Positions 1-40,964 are shown, counted from the stretch's first letter. The stretch: 64,000 nt of DNA from Pyrocephalus nanus (GCA_038380795.1 CM076276.1:15204001-15268000); one strand, 5' to 3'. The notes: generated by a model from the sequence alone, not told the origin. Program-made: numbers and translations.

Positions 1-1530
1 GAAGGGAGGACAAGGCAGCACCTGCTTCCAGGGGGAATGGGGGGCTGCAGGCTCGGGGTTGGATAGCGGGGCTGGGCTGGGGCTGGAGCGTGTCTGGCTC
101 CCACCTGGGCTGGGATTTGGTGCCTCCAGCCCCTGAGTGTGTCTTGCCATCGGAGGGGCATCCTCCAGAGCCGTGGGTCTCCGTGGGGCTGGAGAAGAAG
201 CTGGCAGTGGTGTGATGGAATGGGCAGTGGCTTTGGCGTTCTGGGGCCTCCTTCTGTATCTTTAAAGCATTACAGATTAAGGCCATTTCGGCTCTTTATG
301 ACCTGCCTCTGGCTGTGAGGGAGGTGCCTCAGCTGAATGCAGCGCTCTCAGGCAGCAGAGCTGTGTTACCAGCGCAGTGTCCGGCTGGGACAGGGCTGTC
401 CCGCTCCCTCCCACGCTCCAGCAGCAATCCCAGCCCGGGCTGGGAAGGGACTGGGCACAGCAGGACAGGGGAGCACAAACCCACTTTTGCCAGCTGCAAG
501 CAAACAGCAGCAATCAGCTGGCTATCAGTGACTTACAAACAGAGCTGTGATTGTGCCCTGCCTCGCTCCAGCGCTGCTGAGGTGAAAGCCCTCAGGTTAG
601 TCAGTGTGCTGTGGAGGTGGGAATGGCTCTGTGTGTACTTCCTAAGGTATGTCCAAAATCTGGAGCTAAAAGGTGCCTTATACCATTCTCTGCTCTCCTC
701 AGCAGCAGGCTTGGGCTCAGCACGGCATGTTTGGCTTCCCCATGGGGAGCAAGCTGATGCCTGTGGCTCTTTGCTGCTGGCAGGAGAGCATGGAGAGCCT
801 CAGGGGTGCAGATGAGTTCTCTTTAGGAAAGTTATCTTTTAGGGTTGTGGATGGGCTGAACAGGTGGCAGACAATGACTTTGGAGAAGAACTGGTGCAGG
901 TGTTTGGCTGTCAGCGACAGGCAGTGGGATCAGGGGGCATGTGGAGAGGTTGCCTCCCCTCAGGGCTCTGCCATTAAGACACCTCTTCCTTACCCCTCCT
1001 CAAGTTACCAGCTCTCTTTTTGGCCCCCAAAATAGGATCTTCTCTCAATGGGTAATGTTTGGAAGGAGCCCTTTTTCATGGTGTGCTCGTTGCTTCCCGT
1101 GCCCGCATCGCCAAACCCCGGCAGTGCCCGGGCTGCACAGGGCAGAGCGTTCCCAGGACACCCTGATACAGCCCAGAGAGCAAAGGCCTCTTGTAAATAC
1201 CCCATTTCTCATCCAAGACTGCTGTAGTTGAGGTGGGGGGAGAAAAAAAAGAACACGTAGTTTTGAATGCAGATCAAAAGAAATCAGGTGTGCAAGCCCG
1301 TACTGATAAGATTTAAAATCTTAATCTCTGCTTAGCCCATGGAAACTGCTCCTGGTTGAAGCGTTACCCCATTCCTGACATCTTGTAGCTCGGTAGTAAT
1401 TATTCAGTTCCTGTACATTTAACTTGGAAAAAAAAAAATCAATTAAAGCATAAGGCTGTCAGCTGCATTGCAAAACCATAATGTACACTGTAATGTCAGT
1501 AATAAACTTGGTCTCCCATGTACCCAGGAC
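1..1530 (+). other. Non-coding; possible 3' UTR of a rightward neighbour gene
   Basis: No exon with flanking splice sites and a recognisable protein could be found here. From about 1230 the base composition becomes A/T-rich, and an AATAAA hexamer at 1501-1506 is followed within 30 bases by a T/C-rich stretch, as expected of a vertebrate 3' UTR on the plus strand. In human the gene tail-to-tail with NTHL1 is NHERF2 (SLC9A3R2), so this may be its 3' end. That is inference from synteny only, since no NHERF2 coding sequence lies in the window. Confidence 0.35.
1501..1506 (+). terminator. Candidate poly(A) signal of the upstream neighbour
   Basis: Canonical AATAAA on the plus strand at the end of an A/T-rich stretch. 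It faces the NTHL1 poly(A) signal at 2341-2346, so the two transcripts would converge about 0.8 kb apart. Confidence 0.4.
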
Positions 1531-1895
1531 TTATCTGCTCCTTCCTCAGCTGCTGCAGGGAACTTCAGAGCGGAATTGTAGCCGCCTTTAGCACATTATA
1601 AACTTTGCTTCCTCCCTGGCCCGTTTAAAGAGGAGCTGAAATTATTCCTTTGAAGCTCCACAATGAAGTCAGCACTGCCCTTTCTTTGAAGAACAAAACA
1701 GGGGTGGTGGTGTCCCTTCTGGCAGCTCCTGAGGACACAAGCCTGGCTCCTGTGGCCACTGTAACCCTTGCTGGTGCACTGGCTCATGTGTTCCTGTGTG
1801 ACCCCTTGCTCTTCTGCTGCCAGGACCCAAAGGCCACTTGTCCAGGCAGCGATCACCTCTGGTGCTGGCTCAGGAAGGCTTCAGCTGGACTTTAA
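1531..1895. other. Spacer with no recognised feature
   Basis: Ordinary-looking sequence between the candidate 3' UTR and a CR1 copy. Short open frames occur on both strands but none has splice signals or resembles a known protein. Confidence 0.4.
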
Positions 1896-2145
1896 ACTCA
1901 CAGAATCTCTGAGGTTGGAAAAGCCCTCCAAAACCATCCAGTCCCCCCTGTGCCTGATCCCCACCTTGTAACCCCAGCCCAGAGCACTGAGTGCCACATC
2001 CAGTCATTCCCTGGACACCTCCTGGGATGGGGACTCCACCACCTCCCTGGGCAGCCCCTTCCAATGCCTGACAACCCTTCCTGTGAAAAAATTCTCCCTG
2101 ATGTCCAAACTGAACCTCTGCTTGAGGCCGTTTCCTCTTGTCCTG
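1896..2145 (-). repeat. CR1 LINE 3' fragment, reverse orientation
   Basis: The block starts with a tail-derived CACAGAATC and the GAGGTTGGAAAAG motif, and continues through the typical CR1 3' segment (CACCTCCCTGGGCAGCC, then AAAAATTCTCCCTGATGTCC). The order shows an antisense copy. It lies between the converging ends of NTHL1 and its left neighbour. The subfamily is not determined. Confidence 0.85.
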
Positions 2146-2340
2146 TTGACACACCTTGTTGTGGCAGAGCCCCTGGCAACCCGGGCTGGCGAGTGGCTGT
2201 CAGGTGAGTACTGCTGCTCTCTGGCAGGGCTGGTTGCCATGGTCTCAGCTTTGCTGAGGTCACCCACGCCCTCCTCCCCCTGCCCCGTGCCACACAGACG
2301 CCAGCAAAACCCGTGGGTGCAAAAAAAAGCTCCCACCACC

Positions 2341-2346
2341 TTTATT
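2341..2346 (-). terminator. NTHL1: NTHL1 poly(A) signal
   Basis: TTTATT on the plus strand is AATAAA on the minus strand, 328 bases past the NTHL1 stop codon. The mRNA would end near 2320-2330, giving a 3' UTR of about 350 bases. Confidence 0.75.
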
Positions 2347-2673
2347 AAATGTGTATTTACAAGCAGCAGCGAGTCCCTGAGGACAAAGCTTCTCTCTACA
2401 GTGACTCAGTGTGGCACAGCTGGGCCCTGCTGAGGCATTCACACAGGCTGGAGCCTCCAGCACTGGCACAGCAGGGCTGCTGCACTCTCCAAGCCCCGTT
2501 CTCCGCTCGAGAGCCGAGCTGTCGCCAGCAGCTGCTCCCTCCCGAGGTGCTGAGCTGGCTCCAGCAGCTCCTGTTCCCTGCAGTCACACAGCCAGCCCCG
2601 TGCAAGGCCCAGCTTTACCAGGGCTCTGCTCAGCCCAAGCAGCTTTGTGGCTCTCCAAAGGCTGGATGATCCC

Positions 2674-5600
2674 TCAGCGCCTCTTGGCAGCTGGGCAAAT
2701 GTCCTGATTGAGGCACTGGCTGCAGCGAGGGTTCACAGGCAGGCAGGTCTGCTGGCCAAAGCCCACCAGGAGCCAGTTGATCTCCCTCCAGAGATCCCTG
2801 CAGTGAGAGGAGAAACACGAGCATTCCTATACAGCTGCTCTGAGGGGTTTAGAGAGCAGCCTGTGCTGTTTGAGGATCCCTTTCCCCTACTGCCTCTTCT
2901 TCCTGGCTTCCCCAGGAGCCTGGAGGCAACTCCCAGCCGTTCCTGATCCCTGCTAGGAACAGCCCTCCCAACCTTTCCAGATCCTGCCGGTCTGGGTGGG
3001 AGCAAAGGACAATGACACCGAGTGCCTGTGGTCATTCCCTTGTGCCAAGGCACGTGCCAGGTGAGGAGATGTCCCGGAGTACCTGTCAGCTGGTGTTTGA
3101 AAATTAAACATCAGTGAAGGCCAGAATTCAGCCCTGGGCTGATACTGCTGTGGCCTTTAGGCTCAGCAAGGTCCTGGGTGGAAAAGCACAGGGTAAACTT
3201 GGCAGGGCAAAAATCAGGGATCAAGAACTCCAGATGCACTAATGGTGACTGGTGCATCTGACATCCAAGCAGTTGAGATGCTGCTGCTGCTGCAGCTCTC
3301 TAGGAGAGGAGAAACACGTGCAACTAGTCCCTGGAAAGAGGAGGGTCCCAAAATGCAGTCACTGAAAATGCTGGGAGCAGGATTGTGTGCAGCCACGGTT
3401 CCTGCAGCCTCACCTGGGCAGCCAGTCCTCCAGTGCCACCCGAGTCTCCTCGGGATACTTGGTCTCCTTCTTCACCCACTTGAGCCTGTTGGCGATCCTG
3501 TGCACGTGGGTGTCCACAGCTGGGGAGGGAGAGCCCAGAGTTTAGGTGGGGCAGACACACCTGAACGGAGAGAGCACAGCCAAGAGCTGCCTGTCACAGC
3601 CCACCAGGCCCAGGGCCCTGCAGGGCTTCCCCTGCAGGCAGCAGGAACGGGCAGGTGGAATGGGAGAGGAGGGGAGGGGAGACTCACTCGAAGAACAAAC
3701 GTGTTGTTTTCCTCCCAGGCCCAGAGCCAAAAGCATTTGGGATGGATATCTCTCCCCACGCTCACACAATCCGAGCCAGCCTCTCTCCAAAGGTTCCCCT
3801 GCCCCAGTGGAGCAGGCACAGGGCAGCCTGTCCCCCATTCCCTTCCTCCCTCCGTCCTCATCCTCCCGGGGTTTCAGCTGATGTTGCGCAAATTGCAATC
3901 TCTGCCCCTTCGTTTACTTACCCAGATGGAAAACACATTTCATAATACCCACCAGCACAGGAGGGTTTGGGAGGCTTAAACGCGTGTTTATAAAGTGCTT
4001 TGAGCTAAAAAGCTCTGAATGCAAAGTGTATTATTGTTAGATCAGCAGTGATAAACCTGTCTCTAGGGCTAATTGGGCAAAACTCAGGAAATTGCTGTAA
4101 ACAGGAAGACTAAGCCTTGCTTCCTAAATCAAAACTGAGCACACAATTATTTGGAAAACACTTGGCTAGTTTGGCTGCCTCTGAACTTCCCTCCCCCACA
4201 GCAGGGAGAACAACAGACCCCAAGGGCTGTCAAATGTAGAGCAAGAGCCATGGTTTGTCCAGCTGATGGTCCCCGGTGGGGCTGCAGGATCCAGCTCCTG
4301 CCCACGCCGGCCTCCAGCACTCACTCATCGGGTGACACCACTCCTGGCTTTCCCAGGGCTCTTCCATTAAGCAGCAAATCAGTTTGGAATATTAATCTGT
4401 CCCCAGGGACCCCAGGCTGGGACCTGCAGGTGACCTGTGCCAACAGCTCCCTGGGCACAGCTCTGCCCCTCCTGCACTCGCTGCTGGACAAACAGGGTAA
4501 GTCTGGAGCATCTCTGAGCTGAGGGGAGACTGCAGGAGCTGGGCCTGGTTACTGTGGAGGAGAGAAGGCTGAGAGGGGATCCCATCAATCCATACAAATG
4601 TCTCCAAGGGGTGCCAGAGGATGGTGCCAGACTCTGCTCACTGAGTGCCAGTGACAGGACAAGGAGTGATGGTGGCCACAAACTAAAACACAACAAGTTT
4701 CATCTCAACAGGAGGAAGAAGTCTGCATGGAGGGCGGCAGAGCACTGGAACAGCTGCCCAGAGAGGGTCTCTAAAGACATTCCAACCCCAGCTGATGAAC
4801 TGAAGGGATGCTACCAGGGTCCTGGAGCAATGGATCAGGCAGGATTTAGGAGAGGAATGGGAAAAACACAGTCCAACCTACCTATCCCAGACACACTGTC
4901 CCAGGCAATGTTCATGGCCAAGTGGGCCATTTTGGGCCCAACCCCTGGCAGCTGCACCAGCTCCTCCACAGTGCTCGGGATGTCACCCCCGTATTTCTGC
5001 TTCAGGATGGCTGTCGTCTGCTTTATGTACTTCACCTTGTTCTGGAAAACCAAGGGGAAAGGCACAAAATCCAAGCTGCCCTCCAATCCAGGGCAGAAAG
5101 GGACAAGAAAACAAAGCATTCCCGAGCATGTTACAGGTGAGGCCACACATGGGAGTTGTGGAGGGGAGACAGATCCTTCATTTCTGCTTGGAATTAAAAT
5201 GCTGGGAGCTGGTAGCTCCAACCTCCCTGCAGGCCCTGCAGCCAACCCCCTCATCTTGCTGGGGATGCAGAGTGCCAAAGCTGGTGTAAAATGCAGCCTG
5301 ACCCCAGGGGAAAGATCCCCCCCAGGGAAGGGCACCCAGGCTGAGTCCCAGCGCGGGGGCTCCTCTGTGTCGTGATCCCACACTCACCCTCCAGAACCCC
5401 ACGGGATAGATGATCTGCCCCAGCGTGGCATCGTCCATCTGCAGGACGCTGTCGACGGTGAGGCCGCGCTGGCGCAGGCGCAGCATCGCGGCCGACGTCA
5501 CCTGGTCCTTGGTCTGGCTGGACAGCATCAGCGACAGCAGCACTTGGTAGCGCATGACCTGGGGGAAGGGAGGCTGTGAGACCCCCTGGGATCTCCAGAG

Positions 5601-8088
5601 CCACCTCCAGGGCTCGGCTCTCCCATCCAGCACCATCCGCAGTGCAGAGCAGGACGTGTTCCTGCCCTGGTTCGGCTGTACCCGCCCGCAAGAGACTGGA
5701 AGGGTGCAAGAGGAATAATCCAGAACCTGGATAATTGCATCACACGATACAAGGAGAAAAGGAACACCTTCCATCTCAGCTGTCAGCATCCATGAAAGGG
5801 CAGGGAGCAGCTCTGTCTGCTGGGATCTCACATCCAGAGACAGCAGTACTGAGCCACAAAGGGCCAAAGCTTTTCCTGCGGATGGGATTCTCAGGAGACC
5901 CCACAGGATGCACAAGTAGGAATGCCCAGTGACTTTTTGTGCAACTTCTGCTCAAAGCAGCTTTTGAGAATCCCATCCCTCTCCCACTAGGCTTCAGTAG
6001 GAACTGGGCATCTGGCTCCAGTGAGCTCCTTACGGAACCAAATCTGCAGATCTGTGATGACAGAGACTGGGAGATTAAGGATAAGCCCAAAGTTCCTCTG
6101 CTGCTGCCCCACAATATTTAGCCAGGCCATTCACCTCCTATTTCCCAGTTATTTTTCTCCAGATGTGATTCTGTCCCCACCAGAACAAGGAGGATGATGC
6201 AACTAACCTGGAATGACCCAGGATAAAATGGGACACAATCCTTTCTCCAGCTCTCTTACAAAGTTTATAAAACCACAGGTGCTCCAGGAAAATTCCCTGA
6301 GTGCATGGAAGTAGGATGATCTCTGAGTACCAGGAAACGGTGTGAGGAGCTGAGGGTTACAGCATCCACTGTTTCTTGGAAGCAACGACCCCGCTTCCCT
6401 AGGGAAGAGGAGTTATTTCCGTGTGCTGCACCGTTCCCCTGGCCCCACAGCTGCCAGCCCACATGGCTGTGGAGCGTGTGACACTGTCCGGATCCGGGGT
6501 CAGAGCTCATCCTTCTCCCCAGGGATCCAAGCCCATGGCATGATGCCAGCAGCAAGGACAACATTCCATGTGCTGAGGCTGTGCAGCTGTGTCTTCCAGA
6601 CCCCTCCTTCTGAGCACAGCAGGTCCTGCTGCTCCTCCAAGCCTGCCCATGGGTGATCCCCCCTTCCCACTCCAGTGCCGAGCACAGAGCACAGCCCTGC
6701 AGCCCCAGGTCCCACTGTCCCTTTGTTTTTTGTACTGATGTCAACAGTCCCCTCGGAGGGAGGTGACATCTGTGTGGCCTTTGTGTTCCTAGGCTTGGGG
6801 AGCACGGAGCCATCCCATCACCGCCCTTCCTTCCAACCAGTATCCCTTAACAGTGGATCATGAGAGGGGAGGAGGCCACCCTACAGAGGTTTTTAAGGGA
6901 AAAAGGGACATGGCTTCATGCCATGCCAGACTGCTCCAGAAGACAGTACTCACATCCATGACCTCCTGTGGGACCAACCCCAGCCCAGAGTCCTGACCCA
7001 CCCCGTGTTTATTTTTCTGTTCTGGAAATATCCCAAGCGGGACAACATCCAGGGGCAACATGAGGAGAAGGGAGGCCGGGGTCGTGTCTTCCTGTGCCTG
7101 ATGGAGTAGGCAGCAGGATGCTGTTCCCTGGGGAGGTGCTGTTACCTGTGGAGGTGCACTGCTGTCATAGCACTTGTCCACTCCCATCTCATCCACAGGA
7201 GCATCTCTGCTCCTCCTCATCTCCCGGATGCGCTCCAGCTGCTCCCGCCAGTCCCTGGGCTCCCAGCGTGGTCTCTGGGGCTCAACACCATCCCCCTGCC
7301 CAGGTTCATAGGCAATGGCGATGTTCTTCCTCCTCCTGCTGCGCCTCGGCATGCTGGGGGTGCCATGGATCTGGCTGGCTGCAAGGGATGGGAGAGAGAT
7401 TCCAGGCTTGGGGAAAGGTGCCTTTGTCTCGCACAGAGCCCAGTGACGGCCCCAGTGTGCCACCAACCACCCAGGGGAGCCTGACCAGGGCTGAACTCAC
7501 CGTCCCCATAGTGCCAACACAGTGGCAATACCTCACACCCCCCTAGCCAGCCCTGCCCAGAGCCAGCACGGGACAAGGGAGGGCTGGAAGGACCTGGGAG
7601 ACAGGTGACAACAGGTGACAACAGGTGACAACAGGTGACAACAGTGGGGTCACGTGCCACACTGTGGGGACACAAACACACCCGGGCTGATGGAGGTGCA
7701 TCCCCAGGCCCTCTCCCAGGACCAGCCACCATCCCGGGCTCCGAGAGAGACGTGTGACAAGGACACCCAGCCCCTGTCCCAGCGGGACCCTCACTGCCCC
7801 TGCTGCAGCCCCAAGCCCCGTACCCGGCACGGGTCGCCATCAGCCCCGATCCTCCCACGAGAAGCCCCGATGTCCCCCTTTCCCTACCCTCGATCTCTCC
7901 CTCTGCCATAATCCCGATCCCCCCGATCTCCCCTTCCCATAACCCCGATCCCCCCGATGTCCCCCTCTCCCATAACCCCGATCCCCCAGCCCCATAACCC
8001 CGATCCCCTCGATCCCCTGTCCCCAGCCCGTACCCCCGCTGCCCCCGGCCGGGCCGAGCCGCCTCAGCCCGGCCCTGCCCGCACACAT
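2674..8088 (-). CDS. NTHL1: NTHL1, endonuclease III-like DNA glycosylase/AP lyase
   Basis: Bifunctional base-excision repair enzyme that removes oxidised pyrimidines such as thymine glycol and nicks the abasic site; acts in nucleus and mitochondria. Six coding exons on the minus strand: 8034-8088, 7146-7378, 5388-5558, 4882-5041, 3414-3519, 2674-2797. They join in frame to 282 codons, with GT-AG introns throughout. The helix-hairpin-helix LPGVGPK carries the catalytic Lys (residue 190), and VDTHVHR carries the catalytic Asp (209). A C-x6-C-x2-C-x5-C [4Fe-4S] cluster uses Cys260, 267, 270 and 276. The ATG at 8088 sits in a near-perfect Kozak context (GCCGCCATGT). The frame stays open upstream but shows only a GTG, so the ATG is preferred. 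Human NTHL1 is about 30 residues longer, mostly at the N-terminus. Family and exon structure are certain; the exact N-terminus is less so. Confidence 0.97.
4500..4815 (+). repeat. CR1 LINE fragment (internal 3' region)
   Basis: Lies in the NTHL1 intron between exons 3414-3519 and 4882-5041. It reads in sense orientation through characteristic CR1 blocks: GAGAGAAGGCTGAGAGGGGATC, then GCCAGTGACAGGACAAGG, then GAGCACTGGAACAGCTGCCC. The octamer tail is missing. It stops about 65 bases from the splice donor of the 160-base exon. Confidence 0.85.
7601..7640. repeat. 10-bp tandem repeat, four copies
   Basis: ACAGGTGACA is repeated four times without a mismatch, then breaks off into ACAGTGGGG. It lies in NTHL1 intron 1. 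Confidence 0.95.
7853..8019. repeat. C-rich degenerate minisatellite in NTHL1 intron 1
   Basis: About five imperfect copies of a roughly 30-35 base unit built from CATAACCCCGATCCCC and CCGATGTCCCCCT. The plus strand is almost free of G runs, so the NTHL1 sense (minus) strand is G-rich. The array ends about 15 bases from the exon 1 donor at 8032-8033. Confidence 0.85.
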
Positions 8089-8340
8089 GGCGGCCCCGCG
8101 AACTACCGGGCCCGGAGCGCACCGGGGCCGCCGGAACGGGCGGGACTTCCGCGGGGGCGGCACCGGGGCCGGGGGCCGGAGCGGAGCGGGCCGGGGGCGG
8201 TGGGGCCGGGCCGGGGCCGGGCCGGGGCCGGGGGTGAGCGGCGGGCCGGGGGCGCTGCCCGGGCCGGGGGGAGCGGGGGGCTTAGGGGGAGTGTGGGGGC
8301 AGCCCCCGGCGGGGATGTCCGCGGTGTGTCCTCGGTGTCC
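8030..8340. promoter_or_regulatory. CpG-rich divergent promoter of NTHL1 and TSC2
   Basis: Extremely GC- and CpG-rich block containing the first NTHL1 exon (minus strand) and the likely non-coding first exon of TSC2 (plus strand, ending at a GTGAGC donor near 8234). No TATA box is seen, as expected for a housekeeping CpG-island promoter. The start codon of NTHL1 and the TSC2 first splice donor are only about 145 bases apart. Head-to-head arrangement of these two genes is known in mammals. Exact transcription start sites cannot be read from sequence. Confidence 0.8.
8100..8233 (+). other. TSC2: TSC2 non-coding exon 1 (putative)
   Basis: In mammals the TSC2 ATG is in the second exon. Here the coding ATG is likewise in an exon preceded by an acceptor (TTTGCAG at 9718), so an upstream exon is required. 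The CpG block ends in GGGGCCGGG followed by GTGAGCGG, a strong donor at 8234-8235. The 5' boundary is a guess. The 3' part (8202-8233) is a series of G3-G5 runs separated by CC, a likely G-quadruplex in the 5' UTR. Confidence 0.55.
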
Positions 8341-8351
8341 GCTGTGAGAGA

Positions 8352-8558
8352 ACCCCCGGTGTGTGTTGGGGTGGGGGCAGCAGTGTGTACCCCCGGTGTG
8401 TGTTGGGGTGGGGGGGCCGAGGTGTTACCCCCGGTGAGTGTTGGGGTGGGGGGCCCCCATTGTGACCCCCGGTGTGTGTTGGGGTGGGGGCTCACGGTGT
8501 GACCCCCGGTGTGTGTTGGGGTGGGGGGCAGCGGTGACCCCCGGTGTGTGTCCCTAGG
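8352..8558. repeat. 37-38 bp minisatellite, about 5.5 copies, TSC2 intron 1
   Basis: Copies begin at 8352, 8389, 8427, 8465, 8502 and 8537, each starting ACCCCCGGTGTGTGTTGGGG. Variation is concentrated after the G run. Confidence 0.93.
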
Positions 8559-8748
8559 GGTTTGTGCCATGTCCCGGGGTGGTGGGAGGGGGATGTGGCA
8601 TGTCCGGGCTTGTTTGGGAGCATGGGGCGACAGTGTGCCATGGCCAGGGGTGTGTTAGGGGCTGGGGGGAAGGGGGGGTCCCCGAGGCGGTGGGCGAGGC
8701 TGCGGTGTGACCCCTTGAGGCTGGGGATGGTGATGTGTCCCTGGGGGT

Positions 8749-9016
8749 GGTGGGTCTGGGACCCCAGTGTACCTCAGGATGATGGGCTGGGGGCTGCTGT
8801 GTCCCCAGGGACGGTGGGTTTGGGGTCATGGTGTGTCCCTTGGGATGGTGGGCTGGGGGTCATGGTTTGTCCCTTGGGATGGTGGGTTTGGGGTCATGGT
8901 GTGTCCCTTGGGATGGTGGGTTTGGGGTCATGGTGTGTCCCTTGGGATGGTGGGATGGGGGTCATGGTTTGTCCCTTGGGATGGTGGGCTGGGGGCCGCA
9001 GTGCCCCCCACCAAGG
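8749..9016. repeat. 34-bp minisatellite, about eight copies, TSC2 intron 1
   Basis: Exact 34-base spacing is seen at 8813, 8847, 8881, 8915, 8949 and 8983, with unit start GGTGGGTTTGGGGTCATGG. Two diverged 32-base copies precede it (8749, 8781). Because 34 is not a multiple of 3, successive copies rotate through the reading frames and create long meaningless open frames. Confidence 0.95.
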
Positions 9017-9738
9017 GGGGGTGTTTTGTCTCCTGGTGACACAGGGGCTGTGTGTTGTCCCCTGGGATGCTGGGACAGGCTCTGTGGTGTGTCCTGGGAG
9101 CACCAGTGATTGCTGTGCCCAGGGTAGGGGGGAGGCTGTGGGGCATAGCTGGGGCTGTGTAGGGGCCTGTGCCCAGGGCAGGGTTCTGGGGTCCCCAAGG
9201 GGCTGCAGGTTGGGGGGAGACAGTTTCTGAGGGTATCACTGTAATGGCTGTGCTTGTTCTCGCCCTCCTCTTCCTCTTGCCGTGTCAGCACTTGGATGTT
9301 CCAGCCCTCAGATTTGTAAGTCCTTCCTCACATCTGCTGTGCCCACATGTACTGTATAGCACTTGGCCACTTTGGGCTGGGAACAGGCATCGAGCTCACA
9401 CCCTCCAAAAAGTGTGTGTGTGTTTGATTATGCTTCACAAATCAGCTTGTGTGGTGGGGCTGGGCATTCAGAGCTCCCAGAAATGGCACCCCAGAGTTCC
9501 ACATTCCCCCGGGGAGCTGCAGGATGGAGATGCTGAAGGCAGGAACAGCACAGGCTCCTCGCTGTTTTCTCGCTGTTGGGCTTCTCCCAAGTTTGAAAAG
9601 GCTTCAGACAACACCAGAGCTGTTTGGAAAAGCCATGGTGTGATGCTGTTGTTGGGGTTGTCTTGCTTAAACATTCTCCTGGGGCCTCCCTTAGCAGAAC
9701 CCTGTTCTGTGTTTGCAGGGCCTCGGTGCTTGGCAGCA

Positions 9739-40110
<30,372 letters not shown>

Positions 40111-40620
40111 GTGGTTCTTGCTGGCCTGGGAAAGTTCCAACTGTTTCCTAATCCTGTAAATCCTTCCCCCTTTCAGCTTCCTGATCTGTGTTGCTCCTGT
40201 AACCACCCCCCTCACCTCCCAGTGCTGGACACAGGGGGGATTCCTGGCTGTGTTCCAGCCCCTGCACTGGGATGTTCCTTGTGGTTCAGCTTCAGGTAAC
40301 CTCTGCAGTGGGGAGGGGGCTTTTCTGTGGGCATTGCCCACCACAGGTGAGCCAGGGCAGCTTTGTGTGAGCCCTGGAGCCACACTCTGCCCTGGCCCCG
40401 TCCCCTTTAGGTGACCTCAGGAGCTGATGCCACTAATGCCAGCCCAGGGCTGCCCTAAGAGGCTGGAGGATTTAAGGAAGTGTCTTGTCTTGTGCAGGAG
40501 ACCTTAATTAACATTTTGGACACGAAGTACATGAGTATGGGGTGGGGAAGCAGCCCTGGCTGGAGCTGCTTTGCCCCTCACTGAGGGGCTGCAGGGATTG
40601 AGACAAAACCAGCCAAGCCA
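40111..40620. other. TSC2-PKD1 convergent spacer
   Basis: About 500 bases between the two predicted transcript ends. Nothing recognisable in it. Confidence 0.5.
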
Positions 40621-40637
40621 GGTTCTAGCAGTCAGTG

Positions 40638-40643
40638 TTTATT
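40638..40643 (-). terminator. PKD1: Distal PKD1 poly(A) signal candidate
   Basis: TTTATT on plus is AATAAA on minus. On the minus strand it is followed by a GT-rich element (TGGCTTGGCTGGTTTTGTC). Confidence 0.5.
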
Positions 40644-40964
40644 TGACCTTGTCAGTTTTTAAGAAGCATCCCCACAGTTACAAAACAACACCATTTTTGT
40701 TTGCAGTGAAATGCTGACCCGACAGGAACCATTGGCATTTTGGTCACAATCACTGTTCTTTAAAAAAAAAGACAAAAGGCACTTACAGAAGTCCCTCCCT
40801 GTCCCTTGGAACTGACGGATCGGGGGTTTGTTTTTCATTTAAGCAGCTTGATCCTGATGCATCGTTGTGATACTGACGACAATAAATAAGAAACCATCTC
40901 TTGGTGACTACAGACACAGAAATATACATTCAGGGGGATTCACTGGCGAGGGCTGCAAGTCAAG

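Noticed and set aside
7217..8122. 301-codon minus-strand open frame across NTHL1 exon 2, intron 1 and exon 1
   Set aside because: A GC-rich read-through; the frame in exon 2 is not the NTHL1 frame, and the splice sites at 7378 and 8034 explain the real gene.
8089..8163. Upstream extension of NTHL1 (about 25 codons, PPPRKSRPFRRPR)
   Set aside because: The frame is open but its only possible start is GTG; the ATG at 8086-8088 has a strong Kozak context.
8352..9016. Regular repeats resembling a CRISPR array
   Set aside because: Head-to-tail minisatellites without unique spacers, in a vertebrate intron.
8544..9230. 228-codon plus-strand frame with a repeated VCPLGWWxxG pattern
   Set aside because: It is the translation of the 34-bp minisatellite in TSC2 intron 1 and has no splice or family support.
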